Shown one piece after another: positions 53,536-62,995 of a stretch of DNA of 64,000 nucleotides; within the stretch, counting starts at the first letter, position 1; the number at the start of each line of letters is the position of its first letter. Position numbers and translations under genes: made by a program. Below the pieces are notes generated by a model. The model ran no database searches. It was not told where the DNA came from and saw only the letters and a list, made by a program, of their open reading frames with translations. Source of the DNA: Rubrivivax sp. (GTDB lineage Bacteria > Pseudomonadota > Gammaproteobacteria > Burkholderiales > Burkholderiaceae_C); assembly GCA_027490215.1 (NCBI GenBank), contig JAIXYO010000029.1, forward strand, positions 62,001 to 126,000. Reading direction: 5' to 3'.

Positions 53536-54861
53536 TCAACGCTCGGGGGCCGTGTTGGCACTGACATGGGCACTGGCGCCCACCGCGGCGTCGGCCTGCC
53601 GGTCCGGGGCTGAGGCCAATACCGGTACCGCTGCCACAGGAACCAGGGCGCGGAACTCGGCTTCGAGTTCGTCGACGCGCAGGTCCCAGGTATGGGCTTC
53701 GGCATAGGCGCGGATGGCGGCGCGGTCCCAGGGGTGGTCGAGCGCGGTGCGCAGGGCCTCGGTCAGCGCCGTTGCATCGTCGAAGGGCACGATGGTGCCG
53801 ACGGCGGGCGTGGCCACCACTTCGCGGTTTCCGCCCACGTCGGTGGCAACCACGGGCAGGCCGCAGGCCATGGCTTCGAGGAACACATTGGCCCAGCCTT
53901 CATTGCGCGTGGCGAGCACGAACACATCGGCCGCGGCCAGCACATTGCACAGTTCGGCCGCTGGCAGCGGGCCAGTGAAATGCACCTGAGCCTGCAGGCC
54001 GAGTTCGCGCGCCAGGCTGTGCAGTCGGGCCGTCCAGTCGCCTTCGGGGCTGGGGCCGCCGACCACCAGCAGGTGCACGGCATGGGTCCCTTGACCCAGG
54101 GAGGGCAAGCAAGCCATCACCCGGTGGAAGCCCTTGCGTTCGCACAGGCCGCCCACGCTGACCAGCACGCGGGCCGACTCAGGCACGCCCAGGCCAGCGC
54201 GCGCCGCAGCGCGCGCGGCCGGGCTGGCCAGCGGGCGGAAGCGTTCGAGGTCGACGCCGTTGCCGACGACGCGCGTACGTTCGGGCGCCAGGCCCAAGCC
54301 GAGTGCCACGCGGCGCAGCGAATCGGACACCGCGAACACACGGCTGGCGCGCTGCAGGGCCACGGCCAGGCGTGGCCGCAGCACAGTGTCGACGGCGTGG
54401 CGCACCTCGGTGCCGCGCAGTGTGACGGTGACGGGCACCCCCAGCCAGCGGCCCAGCAGGCCGGCGGCGTGGCCGTCAGGGAAGGCAAAGTGGGCGTCGA
54501 TCAGGTCGAGCCGGCCTGCGGCCTTCAAGGCGCGCAGCCGCGGCCAGGCGCCCAGGGCCATGAACAGGCCGTCGAAACGACGCAGCAGGCCGGGCAGGCT
54601 GAAGAAGCGCGGGAACCAGACGTCGACGGCGCCCTGGCGTTCGAAGCGCGGCGCACCAGGCCGGAAGCCCGGCCGCCACAGGCGCAGCAGGCCTTGCAGC
54701 GGGAACCAGGGCACCGGCGAGACCACGGCCAGGGGCAGGCGCTGCCCCACGCGGAACATGCGCTCGCGGATGAAGAGCCCGGCGCCCGGCTGCAGGCGGC
54801 TGGGGAACAGGCTGCTCAGCACCACGATGTGCGGGCCGCGTTCAGGCGGTGGCGTGGGCAT
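53536..54861 (-). CDS. GT4-type glycosyltransferase (XrtA operon)
   Basis: GT-B transferase of 441 residues starting at ATG 54861, which gives MPTPPPERGPHIVVLSSLFP, the expected first strand. The donor domain has LVSVGGLCERKGFHRVMACL and the E-x7-E motif EGWANVFLE. The N-terminal acceptor domain contains RPGAPRFERQGAVDVWFPRF. It overlaps the upstream TIGR04063-type gene by 20 bases. Sugar specificity unknown. The C-terminal tail is Ala/Pro-rich and probably disordered. Confidence 0.88.
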   Translation of the reverse strand: MPTPPPERGPHIVVLSSLFPSRLQPGAGLFIRERMFRVGQRLPLAVVSPVPWFPLQGLLRLWRPGFRPGAPRFERQGAVDVWFPRFFSLPGLLRRFDGLFMALGAWPRLRALKAAGRLDLIDAHFAFPDGHAAGLLGRWLGVPVTVTLRGTEVRHAVDTVLRPRLAVALQRASRVFAVSDSLRRVALGLGLAPERTRVVGNGVDLERFRPLASPAARAAARAGLGVPESARVLVSVGGLCERKGFHRVMACLPSLGQGTHAVHLLVVGGPSPEGDWTARLHSLARELGLQAQVHFTGPLPAAELCNVLAAADVFVLATRNEGWANVFLEAMACGLPVVATDVGGNREVVATPAVGTIVPFDDATALTEALRTALDHPWDRAAIRAYAEAHTWDLRVDELEAEFRALVPVAAVPVLASAPDRQADAAVGASAHVSANTAPER

Positions 54862-56071
54862 CGGCGCGCGCCGTCGGGGCCAGGCGGTCGTAGACCGGGG
54901 CGTAGCGCGCCACGCTGGCCGTCCAGTTGCGTTCGGCCTCGACGAAGGAGCGGCCGGCCTGGCGCAGGCGCGGCCAGTCGGCGCGGCGTTGCAGCAGGGC
55001 GTCGACTGCCGCGGCCAGGGCCTGCGCACTGCCGGCCTGGAACAGCCAGCCGGTCTCGCCGTGGCGGATCAATTCCTTGTGCCCGCCCACGTCGCTGGCC
55101 ACCAGCAGCCGCCCTTGGGCCATGGCTTCCAGCGGCTTGAGCGGCGTGACGAGCTCGGTCAGGCGCATCGAATGGCGCGGGTAGGCCAGCACGTCGACCA
55201 GGTCGTAGTAGCGCTGCACTTCGGCGTGCGGCACGCGGCCGGTGAACACCACCTGGTCGGCCAGGCCCAAGGACTGCGCCTGAGCCTTGAGCGCGTCTTC
55301 CTGCGGGCCACCTCCCACCAGCACTACGCGCACTTCTGGCCGGCTTTGCAGGAGGGCCGGCAGAGCCTGCAGCAGCAGGTCGAGCCCTTCGTAGGCGTAG
55401 AAGCTGCCGATGAAGCCGAGCACGGTGGCGCCCGTCAGCCCGAGCCGGGCCTTGAGCGCTTCGTCGGGGGTGCCACCGGGTTCGAATTTCTCGATGTCGA
55501 CGGCGTTCGGGATGACGGTGATGCCGCACGCCGGCACGCCGCGCGCCGCGATGTCGCTGCGCAGCCCCTCGCAGATGGTGAAGACATGGTCCGCCTGCCG
55601 CAGCGCGTGGGTTTCCAGGCGGCGCGTCAGCCGGTAGCGAAGGCTGCCTTCGCGCGTGGTGCCGTGGTCGACGGCGGCGTCTTCCCAGAAGGCGCGTACT
55701 TCGTAGACGACAGGGATGCCCAGCTGGCGACCTACGCGCAACGCAGGGATCGCGTTGAGCACCGGCGAGTGCGCGTGCAGGATGTGGGGTCGCACCTGTT
55801 GAGCCACTTCGAGCAGCCGACTCTGCGTCTGTTTCATCAGCGCCACTTCGGCGAGGCCGGGCAGGCCGGCGGCACCAGTGGGGGCCGGTGTGCGGTGGAA
55901 GTGCCAGCCGTCGACCGTTTCCTCCGAGGCAGAGGGCGCAGTGTGCTTCGGGCTGGTCAGGTGGAAGGTGTCCCAGCCGAGCTTGCGTTGCTCGCGCAGG
56001 ATGGCCAGGGTGCGGAAGGTGTAGCCGCTGTGCAGCGGGATCGAGTGGTCCAGGATGTGCAACACGCGCAT
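54842..56071 (-). CDS. XrtA-associated GT4 glycosyltransferase (TIGR04063 type)
   Basis: GT-B transferase of 409 residues. The start MRVLHILDHSIPLHSGYTFR is the hallmark of the TIGR04063 family, which occurs with exosortase A. GFIGSFYAYEGLDLLLQALP and the conserved RLTELVTPLKPLEAMAQGR complete the donor domain. ATG at 56071 lies two bases after the methyltransferase stop; a longer upstream frame is not supported. Role: extension of the lipid-linked exopolysaccharide unit of the PEP-CTERM locus. Confidence 0.93.
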   Translation of the reverse strand: MRVLHILDHSIPLHSGYTFRTLAILREQRKLGWDTFHLTSPKHTAPSASEETVDGWHFHRTPAPTGAAGLPGLAEVALMKQTQSRLLEVAQQVRPHILHAHSPVLNAIPALRVGRQLGIPVVYEVRAFWEDAAVDHGTTREGSLRYRLTRRLETHALRQADHVFTICEGLRSDIAARGVPACGITVIPNAVDIEKFEPGGTPDEALKARLGLTGATVLGFIGSFYAYEGLDLLLQALPALLQSRPEVRVVLVGGGPQEDALKAQAQSLGLADQVVFTGRVPHAEVQRYYDLVDVLAYPRHSMRLTELVTPLKPLEAMAQGRLLVASDVGGHKELIRHGETGWLFQAGSAQALAAAVDALLQRRADWPRLRQAGRSFVEAERNWTASVARYAPVYDRLAPTARADAHATA

Positions 56072-56073
56072 GG

Positions 56074-56982
56074 TCAGGCAACTGGCTTGCGAAAACCAAC
56101 CCACAGTCCCAGGCATGCCAAGTCTTCGTCGTCAAGATCGCGGAACGGCGGCGACAACAAAGGCCGAACAGCCAAGACGTCGGACGCCGATGCACACTGC
56201 GTCGGCTCCAGTCGCACCGACTCGACGCCCAGCGCGCCTACGATTTCCCGGTACCGGTCCAGACGCCAACGATTGGGCACGCCCTTGTGCGAATACATCA
56301 GACTCCAAAGCCAACTCGGCCAAGCCAGGAAATCGAGCGGATTCTCCTGGTGCAGGCCATGACTCTTGAGGTCGACGAGGTGGATGGCGAGTCCGCCCGG
56401 CTTGAGTGCAGCGCGCATGTCGCTGAAGGTCCCGGGCAAGTCGTCAACATGCTCGAGCACCGCGCGGGACAAGGCCAAGTCGCATACCTCCTGCAAACCA
56501 CTGAACCCGTGGGAGCGGACCACATACTGGACGCATTCGACCTGGAAACCCTCGCTTGGCGCCTGAGGGTTGCGCAGCAGAGCGCGGGCACGTTCGCGCT
56601 GGATCGGCGTCAGTGAGGCGATCAGAGCGCTCCACACTTCAGCATTTTTCTGCGAGAGCCGGACCATGGGGAAGCGATCGACGCAGTAGACCTTTCGCGC
56701 GCCCAATGCCAGCAAAAGCAAAGCAACGCCAGGGAAGTCTCCTGGGCCGTATTCAACAACGGTCTTGCCGGAAAGCCAGTTCTCGGCCTGCTCTGCCGGA
56801 ACTCCAGCAAACGCCAGGTAATCGTCCACGCATCGCTGGAAGTAGGAGGCGATGTACTCGGGCGACTCTCCAAGGGCGTCACCGCGACCCGTCTGTCCTG
56901 TCAAGCGTAGATAGGCGCGCGGCGACAGTCGGGCCACCTGGTTCGTCGCAACGGCTCGCGCGACGCGCAAAAGATCAGGCAT
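56074..56982 (-). CDS. SAM-dependent methyltransferase (XrtA operon)
   Basis: Class I methyltransferase of 302 residues. Motif I is VVEYGPGDFPGVALLLLALG, a later acidic loop VYCVDRFPM, and the catalytic region ALSRAVLEHVDDLPGTFSDM with the usual H-VDD; the end of the fold is LHQENPLDFLAWPSW. ATG at 56982 gives an 8-base overlap with the amidotransferase stop and MPDLLRVARAVATN as the first helix. The N-terminal 60 residues are a helical region of unknown role. Probably methylates a sugar or a sugar-lipid intermediate. Confidence 0.87.
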   Translation of the reverse strand: MPDLLRVARAVATNQVARLSPRAYLRLTGQTGRGDALGESPEYIASYFQRCVDDYLAFAGVPAEQAENWLSGKTVVEYGPGDFPGVALLLLALGARKVYCVDRFPMVRLSQKNAEVWSALIASLTPIQRERARALLRNPQAPSEGFQVECVQYVVRSHGFSGLQEVCDLALSRAVLEHVDDLPGTFSDMRAALKPGGLAIHLVDLKSHGLHQENPLDFLAWPSWLWSLMYSHKGVPNRWRLDRYREIVGALGVESVRLEPTQCASASDVLAVRPLLSPPFRDLDDEDLACLGLWVGFRKPVA

Positions 56983-58933
56983 ACGAAGCCTCGGCTCCGG
57001 CCGATGCGCATTCGGCGTCCGCGCCTTCGTCGACCACATTGCGCAGGAAGGCCTCGAACATCAGCAGGGTCCACAGCGGCGCGCTGTAGTCGCTGGTGCC
57101 GGCCTGGTGGCTGTTGACCAGGTGTTCAAGGTAGTCGCGGTTGAACCAGCCGGTGCCGGCCAGGCGTTCGCCGAGCACGGCATCGCGAACGCGCTGCTTC
57201 AAGGGCCCGCGGAACCACTGCGCCAGAGGTACGCTGAAACCCATCTTCGGGCGGTACAGCACCTCGTCAGGCAACTGCGGCTCCATCGCCTTCTTCAGCA
57301 GGTACTTGCCTTCCTGGCCGCGCACCTTGAGCGAAGACGGCAGCGTGGCCAGCCACTCGATCAGCTGGTGATCCATCAACGGCTCGCGCACTTCCAGCGA
57401 GTGGGCCATGCTGGCTCGGTCGACCTTGGTGTTGATGTCGCCGACAAGGTAGGTCTTCAGGTCGAGGTACTGGATCAGGGCCAACGGATCGTCGGTGCGG
57501 GCGCGAGCGGCGTGGAAGTCGAACACCTCTTGCGCACCATAGCCGGCCAGTTCACGCTTCAGCGCCGGACTGAAGAGGCGTTCGCGCATCGGCCCGCGCA
57601 GGATCGAGACCGAATGGAAATAGGCCTCGACCGCGGTGCGCGACATGCCTTCGAAGGTGGTCTTGGCGCGCAGCATGCGCGGCGCCCAGTCGGCCTTGGG
57701 GTAGACGCGGCCGAGCAGGCCGAACAGCGGCTGGCGGATGCCGGCGGGCAGCGCCGAGCGCATGCGCTCTTCCATCAGGTGCAGGCGGTAGCGGCGGTAG
57801 CCGCCGAAGGTCTCGTCACCGCCATCGCCCGACAGTGCCACCGTGACATGCTTGCGCGCCAGCTGGCAGACGCGGTAGGTCGGGATGGCTGAGCTGTCGG
57901 CGTAAGGTTCGTCGTACAGCCGGGCCAGCGTGTCGATGAGGTCGAAGTCGTCGGATTGCACGGTCTCGACGCGGTGGTTGGTGTCGTACCTGGTGGCCAC
58001 CATCTGCGCGAATTCGCTCTCATTGAACTTCGGGTCGTCGAAAGCGATCGAGCAGGTGTTGACCGGCCCGTCGGACAGACCGGCCATCGTGGCCACCACG
58101 GCGCTGGAATCGACGCCGCCGGACAGGAACGCGCCCAGCGGCACTTCGGAGATCATCCGCAGACGCACCGATTCCTCCAGGCGATGCCGCAGTTCGGCGC
58201 ATGCGTCTTCGGCGCTGATCGTGTTGCCCAGCGAGAAGTGCACGTCCCAGTACTCACGGGGCTCGCCCACCGGCTCGCCGCGCCGGATGGCCAGGGCATG
58301 TCCGGGTGACAGCTTCCTCGCCTGGCGGAAGATGGTGCGCGGCTCGGCGACGTAGCCGAGCGCGAAATACTCCTCGACGGCCAGCGGGTCGATGTCACGC
58401 TTCAGCGCAGCGCCGTGCGGCCCCCGGTAAGCCAGCAGCGACTTCAGTTCGCTGCCGAAAAGCAGCGTGCCGTCATCGAGCAGCGCGTAGTACAGCGGCT
58501 TGACGCCCATCCGGTCGCGCGCCATGAACAGCGTCTGCCGATTGCGATCCCACAGCACGAAGGCGAACATGCCGCGAAAGCGCTCGACGCAGGCCTCGCC
58601 CCACTGCTCCCACGCGTGCACGATCACTTCGGTGTCGCTCTTGGTGGCGAAGCGGTGGCCGGCGGCCTGCAGTTCAGGGATCAGTTCCTGGTAGTTGTAG
58701 ATCTCGCCGTTGAAGATCACCACCACCGAGCCATCTTCGTTGAACAGCGGCTGCTGGCCCGTGGCTACGTCGATGATGGACAGGCGGCGGTGGCCGAATC
58801 CGAGACCCGGTTCGATGTGAAGGCTGCCTTCATCGGGGCCGCGGTGCAACTGCGAATCGTTCATGCGTTGCAGCACGGCGCGATCGACCGCAGCAGCGCC
58901 GCGGGTGTCGAAGAGACCGGTGATGCCACACAT
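56975..58933 (-). CDS. XrtA-type class II glutamine amidotransferase (asparagine synthase-like)
   Basis: AsnB-like protein of 652 residues with an active-site Cys2 (MCGITGLFDT), HRRLSIID, and the NGEIYNYQ loop, so glutamine hydrolysis is expected. The synthetase domain has SGGVDSS (271-277), LSGDGGDETFGGYRRYR, and KPKMGFSVPLAQWF-type end sequences. This matches the exosortase A system-associated amidotransferase (TIGR03108). It makes an amide, probably on a sugar acid of the exopolysaccharide. It lies between the TIGR03088-type glycosyltransferase (21 bases upstream) and the methyltransferase it overlaps. Confidence 0.94.
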   Translation of the reverse strand: MCGITGLFDTRGAAAVDRAVLQRMNDSQLHRGPDEGSLHIEPGLGFGHRRLSIIDVATGQQPLFNEDGSVVVIFNGEIYNYQELIPELQAAGHRFATKSDTEVIVHAWEQWGEACVERFRGMFAFVLWDRNRQTLFMARDRMGVKPLYYALLDDGTLLFGSELKSLLAYRGPHGAALKRDIDPLAVEEYFALGYVAEPRTIFRQARKLSPGHALAIRRGEPVGEPREYWDVHFSLGNTISAEDACAELRHRLEESVRLRMISEVPLGAFLSGGVDSSAVVATMAGLSDGPVNTCSIAFDDPKFNESEFAQMVATRYDTNHRVETVQSDDFDLIDTLARLYDEPYADSSAIPTYRVCQLARKHVTVALSGDGGDETFGGYRRYRLHLMEERMRSALPAGIRQPLFGLLGRVYPKADWAPRMLRAKTTFEGMSRTAVEAYFHSVSILRGPMRERLFSPALKRELAGYGAQEVFDFHAARARTDDPLALIQYLDLKTYLVGDINTKVDRASMAHSLEVREPLMDHQLIEWLATLPSSLKVRGQEGKYLLKKAMEPQLPDEVLYRPKMGFSVPLAQWFRGPLKQRVRDAVLGERLAGTGWFNRDYLEHLVNSHQAGTSDYSAPLWTLLMFEAFLRNVVDEGADAECASAGAEASYA

Positions 58934-58954
58934 GATGTTCAGCTCCTGCTCATC

Positions 58955-60124
58955 TCATGAATTCCGATCGACGAGCAACCGGTCATACAAGGCTTGGTAT
59001 GCGCCCACCATCGCCGGCAAACTGAAGTGCTGCTCGACACGAGCCCGACCGGCTCGGCCCATTGCAAGTGCCCGAGCCGGGTCCGCCGAAAGAAGAAGCA
59101 ATCCCTCGGCCAGCGCCTCCACATTGCCCGCAGCCACCAGTTCGCCGGTGGTGCCGGACATCACCAATTCGGCGTTGCCGCCGACGTGCGTTGCAAGCAC
59201 GGGCAACCCAGAAGCCATGCACTCCAAGATGGTATTCGATACACCTTCGGCCAGCGATGGCAGCACGAAGCAATCGAAGCTGCGCATGACATTTGGCACG
59301 TCTGAACGCTCGCCGGGCAGCCATGCCAGATGGCCGACACCGGCTGAATCGAGCAGTGCCTGCGCTTCGGCGCGCAGCGGACCCTCGCCCACCATCACCA
59401 GACGCAGTCGGTCGCGCAAATCTGGACGCAGTTGCAAGGCGCGAATGAACGCCTGGGCCAGAACCGTCTGAGCCTTCACGGTCTGCATGCGGCCCACGGT
59501 ACCGAAAACGAACAGATGCGGCTCCGTGAACGGCCCGCCATCCACCGCGCCGCGCACCACTGAACGCGCGGAGAAACGCTCGATGTCGACCCCGTTGTAG
59601 ATCTGGGCGATGCGCGACTCCGGTACGCCGACTTTTTCGTTCAGGTACCCGGCCAGATCGCGAGATAACGCCACATAGCGATGCACGAAGGGGCGGTAGG
59701 CTCGGCGCATCCATTGGTAGCGTCGACGGGCGCCATCCAGATCGTCGACGTCGCGTCCGTGCTCGCCGTGGACACGCACCGGCACACCAGCGAACGCTGC
59801 CGGCACCTGGCATTCGAGCGCCGCCAGGTTTCTCGTGTGCACCACGGCGGGCTGAAGATGTGCAAACAGGCGCTGCAGCCGCGGGTAGAGCTTCAGGCTG
59901 TGCCCCGGCGTCTTGTGCAAGGAAATCATCGTGACGTCCTGGCGATGGATGCGCTGCGCGAACGCGGGCACGACTTCGGTCAACGCGACCACAGCATGAC
60001 GGTACGCAGAAACAGGCATGTGGTTGATCAGGTTCACCACCCCGTTCTCCAGTCCACCAGTGTCGAACCGATAGACCAGATGCAGCACCAGCGGGCGGGG
60101 GTCGACGGCCGGGCTGCTACGCAT
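58955..60124 (-). CDS. XrtA-associated GT4 glycosyltransferase (TIGR03088 type)
   Basis: GT-B transferase of 389 residues. The start LVLHLVYRFDTGGLENGVVN is a typical TIGR03088 sequence. RVHGEHGRDVDDLDG, IAQIYNGVDIERF and the donor motif EGVSNTILE are present. ATG at 60124 follows 50 bases after the xrtA stop. It belongs to the core of the PEP-CTERM exopolysaccharide gene set, and is expected to transfer a sugar to the lipid-linked repeat unit in the cytoplasm. Confidence 0.94.
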   Translation of the reverse strand: MRSSPAVDPRPLVLHLVYRFDTGGLENGVVNLINHMPVSAYRHAVVALTEVVPAFAQRIHRQDVTMISLHKTPGHSLKLYPRLQRLFAHLQPAVVHTRNLAALECQVPAAFAGVPVRVHGEHGRDVDDLDGARRRYQWMRRAYRPFVHRYVALSRDLAGYLNEKVGVPESRIAQIYNGVDIERFSARSVVRGAVDGGPFTEPHLFVFGTVGRMQTVKAQTVLAQAFIRALQLRPDLRDRLRLVMVGEGPLRAEAQALLDSAGVGHLAWLPGERSDVPNVMRSFDCFVLPSLAEGVSNTILECMASGLPVLATHVGGNAELVMSGTTGELVAAGNVEALAEGLLLLSADPARALAMGRAGRARVEQHFSLPAMVGAYQALYDRLLVDRNS

Positions 60125-60174
60125 CGCCGCTGTTCGTCAACGGTTCACCCGCTTGGCTTCTGTGCACGGGAAGA

Positions 60175-61755
60175 TCATCGATCGTCACGCGTGCGCTGCA
60201 GCAGCGCACCGAGTGCGACATGGTTGGCCTGCACGAACGCTTCGAGCGCAGCGTTCGACGCCGCCACGGTGTCCGCGTCGGCATACAGCACGACCGCTGC
60301 GCCTTCGTCACCACGGCCTTTCAACCTCGCCAGCCCGCCATGAACCTTGGCCGCCGCATCACCTGCCACAAAGCGACCGTCAATCCAGTACACGCGCCAC
60401 ACAACGAGGTGATTCCGGCGTGCCGTGCCAAGCTGTGATTCACCCAGGATCTCTGCAGTGTTGACACTGATCGTCCCGGTGCTGGTCACGACATCCCGCC
60501 GCCCACCGACCATCAGGTTCCAGCCGTCGCTTCTCATCGGCACGAGGACATTGGTCGAACTGACGAGCTTGCGTCCGTCGTCCTGCCCACGGTAATAGGC
60601 GATGTGCACGCCCACGGTACCTGCCGGGCTGGCGTAGGCCTGGGTGGTTTCAGCCGATGGGTTGGTGAATATCGGGGCCCAGGCGACGATCTTCGAACCT
60701 TCGGAAGACCAGTCGCCAGCCAGCCGCGGCGGCATCTGGATCGTCACCGGGGCGGCAGCACTTTCAGCCCTCTCCAGCGCCCACACGGCCATGTGCGGCA
60801 GCAGCGCCACGACCAGCCCCGCCAGCGCCAGCACGATCACCCGGCTCGGCAACACTTTCTGCGCTTGCCCGAGATCGGGCGAGACTGCGGACGCAGCCGG
60901 GTGTGATGGCGTGTCTTCGGGCTGCGACCAGCGCGAGCCGATCAGGAACATCAGAAAGATGATCACACCGAAGAAGACCCAGCCGTACAGCACGTGATCG
61001 ACGCCGGTCGCGATCTTGTTGCCCGACAAGTGGGCCAGCATCACGATGATGTAGGCACGCAGCCAGTTGGCCAGAACCGGCATCAGCAGCGAGAACAGCA
61101 TGAATGCCGCGCGCCGTCGGTACGAACGGTAGTTCAGGTACGCGAACAGCGTTCCCACCATGAAGGACGCCATCAGATAACGCACGCCGCTGCATTCGTC
61201 GATGACCGACCAGTTGCCGCTCGGAATGACGAAGTGATGTCCTTCCCGGAACACCGGCACTCCGGAGACCTGCAGCGCAGACACGGTGAAGTCGGCTGTC
61301 AACTCCATCATGGTGGGCACGACGAACTCGCCAAACGGTACCCCAAAGTACAGGAACAGCAGGGGGAACAGGATCACCGCGCTGACTTCGAGACCGAGCA
61401 CGAGCGGAACCGCCAGCACCAGCATCGTCAACAGCGCGAACTGCGCGGCAGCGCCGACGACAACCAGGTCGGACAACAGCCAGACCGAGGCGGTCACCAG
61501 CATCGGCAGCAGCATCCAGGGCTGCGGCCGCGGTGTCAGCGCAGCCAGCCGGTCACGCTGACGCCAGACCAGCCACAAGCTGATGGGCAGAACCAGCAGG
61601 CAATGCGCAAAGGTCTCCGAGCGCCACCAGATCCCCACCATGATCCCTGCGGTGTCTCGGTACATCAGCAGGATCGCGACCACGAGCAGCAGGAACACCG
61701 GCAGCGACGTGCGCCAAGGAGATGCCTCACGAAAGTCGGCTGACACGGCACTCAT
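60175..61755 (-). CDS. xrtA: Exosortase A fused to an EpsI domain
   Basis: Integral-membrane cysteine transpeptidase predicted to cleave PEP-CTERM signals. 526 residues from ATG 61755. About eight helices carry the catalytic triad: Cys188 in DECSGVRY, Arg233 in NWLRAYI, and His254 in GVDHVLYGW. After a linker near 285 and one more helix (about 305-325), the EpsI-type domain follows (MPPRLAGDW, IAYYRGQDDGRKLVSS, WRVYWIDGRFVAGD). XrtA fused to EpsI is common in proteobacteria. The frame extends further upstream but into the preceding gene. No PEP-CTERM substrate gene is visible in the window. It starts 19 bases after the TIGR03087-type gene. Confidence 0.95.
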   Translation of the reverse strand: MSAVSADFREASPWRTSLPVFLLLVVAILLMYRDTAGIMVGIWWRSETFAHCLLVLPISLWLVWRQRDRLAALTPRPQPWMLLPMLVTASVWLLSDLVVVGAAAQFALLTMLVLAVPLVLGLEVSAVILFPLLFLYFGVPFGEFVVPTMMELTADFTVSALQVSGVPVFREGHHFVIPSGNWSVIDECSGVRYLMASFMVGTLFAYLNYRSYRRRAAFMLFSLLMPVLANWLRAYIIVMLAHLSGNKIATGVDHVLYGWVFFGVIIFLMFLIGSRWSQPEDTPSHPAASAVSPDLGQAQKVLPSRVIVLALAGLVVALLPHMAVWALERAESAAAPVTIQMPPRLAGDWSSEGSKIVAWAPIFTNPSAETTQAYASPAGTVGVHIAYYRGQDDGRKLVSSTNVLVPMRSDGWNLMVGGRRDVVTSTGTISVNTAEILGESQLGTARRNHLVVWRVYWIDGRFVAGDAAAKVHGGLARLKGRGDEGAAVVLYADADTVAASNAALEAFVQANHVALGALLQRTRDDR

Positions 61756-61774
61756 GGTCTGGATTCCAATCGAT

Positions 61775-62992
61775 TCAGGCCGCCAGCGGCTGGTCGGTGC
61801 GCAGTGGCGCGAGATGACGATCGAAGGCCGACAGGTGCGCGTCCCAGCTGTAGTTTCGCTGCACGCAGCGGCGGCCGGCTGCGCCGACGGCAAGGGCACG
61901 AACCGGTTCGCGCAACAGTGCATCCACCTCGCGGACGAACGCGTCTGCATCCTCGGCGCACATCAGTTCGAGTCCTCGCTCGGCCACGATCGCGGCGGCA
62001 CATTCGCTCGCCGCCACGACGGGCCTGCCCATCGCCATGGCTTCCAGGATCTTGTTCTGGATGCCGCGCGCCAGCCGCAGCGGCGCCACCACCACCGCCG
62101 CATGTTGAAGGTAGGGGCGCATGTCGGGGACCGTGCCGGTGACGCTGACAGCATCGCCGGCCAAGGCACGCACGGCCGGCGTCGGATTGCGGCCGGCCAC
62201 ATGGAAGCGCAACGACGGCCACTGTGTGCGCAATCGCGGCAGGATCTCGGTCGCAAACCAGGTCGCTGCATCGATGTTGGGCCAGTAGTCCATGGCCCCG
62301 GTGAACACCACGGGCAGTTCCTGCGGCGCATAGGGCGACGCGCAGGATGGATCGGGGGCGAAGTAATCCGCATCGACCCCGTTGCAGACGGCCTCGCAGG
62401 TGTGGACGCTCTCGGGCGCCAGATGGCGAAACAAGGCCGTTTCGTTCTCGGTCACAAAGAACGAGCGCCTCGACCGTGCGGCCACTGCGCGTTCATAGCG
62501 CAGCAACTGCAAGCCCTCGCGGCGGTACAACCACGACATCGGCCAGCGGTGATGTTCGGCATATCCGGTCCACTTGGCAGAGTCCACATCGACGAAATCC
62601 ACCAGCATCGGCACGTCAAGGCCATCGACGTACTGCGCCATCGAGGAGGAAAAGACCACGGCAGCATCGATGTGCTCGCGGCGCACCGTGTCGCGAACCC
62701 ACCGTTGTAACGCAGCATTGCGGTAGTAGTGCAGCGTCAGTGCGTCACCGCCGATCAAGCCCACCAGGCTTTTGATGCGCGCTCGCACCGGAAGCAGACG
62801 CGTCACCTGCAAGTCCGCGCACAGGGCACGCAATGTGTCGACATGTCCCTCGTCCTCGGGGTCATCGACAAATGTTCCGACAAACACCCGGTGCCTGGCC
62901 AGCAGGTGCTTCAGCAGGTGGTACGAGCGCACCTTGTCGCCCTTGTTGGGCGGGTAAGGCAGCCGATGCACCAGATAAAGCAGGTTGGCCAC
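61775..62992 (-). CDS. XrtA-associated GT4-like glycosyltransferase (TIGR03087 type)
   Basis: Transferase of 405 residues. LLYLVHRLPYPPNKGDKVRS at the N-terminus and SSSMAQYVDGLDVPMLVDFV are signatures of TIGR03087 (stp1-type), which is found with exosortase A. FTGAMDYWPNIDAATWFATE begins the donor domain, and the final motif is ARGIQNKILEAMAMGRP, where the first acid of E-x7-E is replaced by Arg, as is usual in the family. It is three bases downstream of the FemAB-like gene and 19 bases upstream of xrtA. Cytoplasmic role in glycan assembly. Confidence 0.94.
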   Translation of the reverse strand: MANLLYLVHRLPYPPNKGDKVRSYHLLKHLLARHRVFVGTFVDDPEDEGHVDTLRALCADLQVTRLLPVRARIKSLVGLIGGDALTLHYYRNAALQRWVRDTVRREHIDAAVVFSSSMAQYVDGLDVPMLVDFVDVDSAKWTGYAEHHRWPMSWLYRREGLQLLRYERAVAARSRRSFFVTENETALFRHLAPESVHTCEAVCNGVDADYFAPDPSCASPYAPQELPVVFTGAMDYWPNIDAATWFATEILPRLRTQWPSLRFHVAGRNPTPAVRALAGDAVSVTGTVPDMRPYLQHAAVVVAPLRLARGIQNKILEAMAMGRPVVAASECAAAIVAERGLELMCAEDADAFVREVDALLREPVRALAVGAAGRRCVQRNYSWDAHLSAFDRHLAPLRTDQPLAA

Positions 62993-62995
62993 GGG

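Noticed and set aside
54134-56362. Plus-strand open frame of 742 codons
   Set aside because: It covers three well-supported minus-strand XrtA genes and has an Arg/Pro-rich composition without domains.
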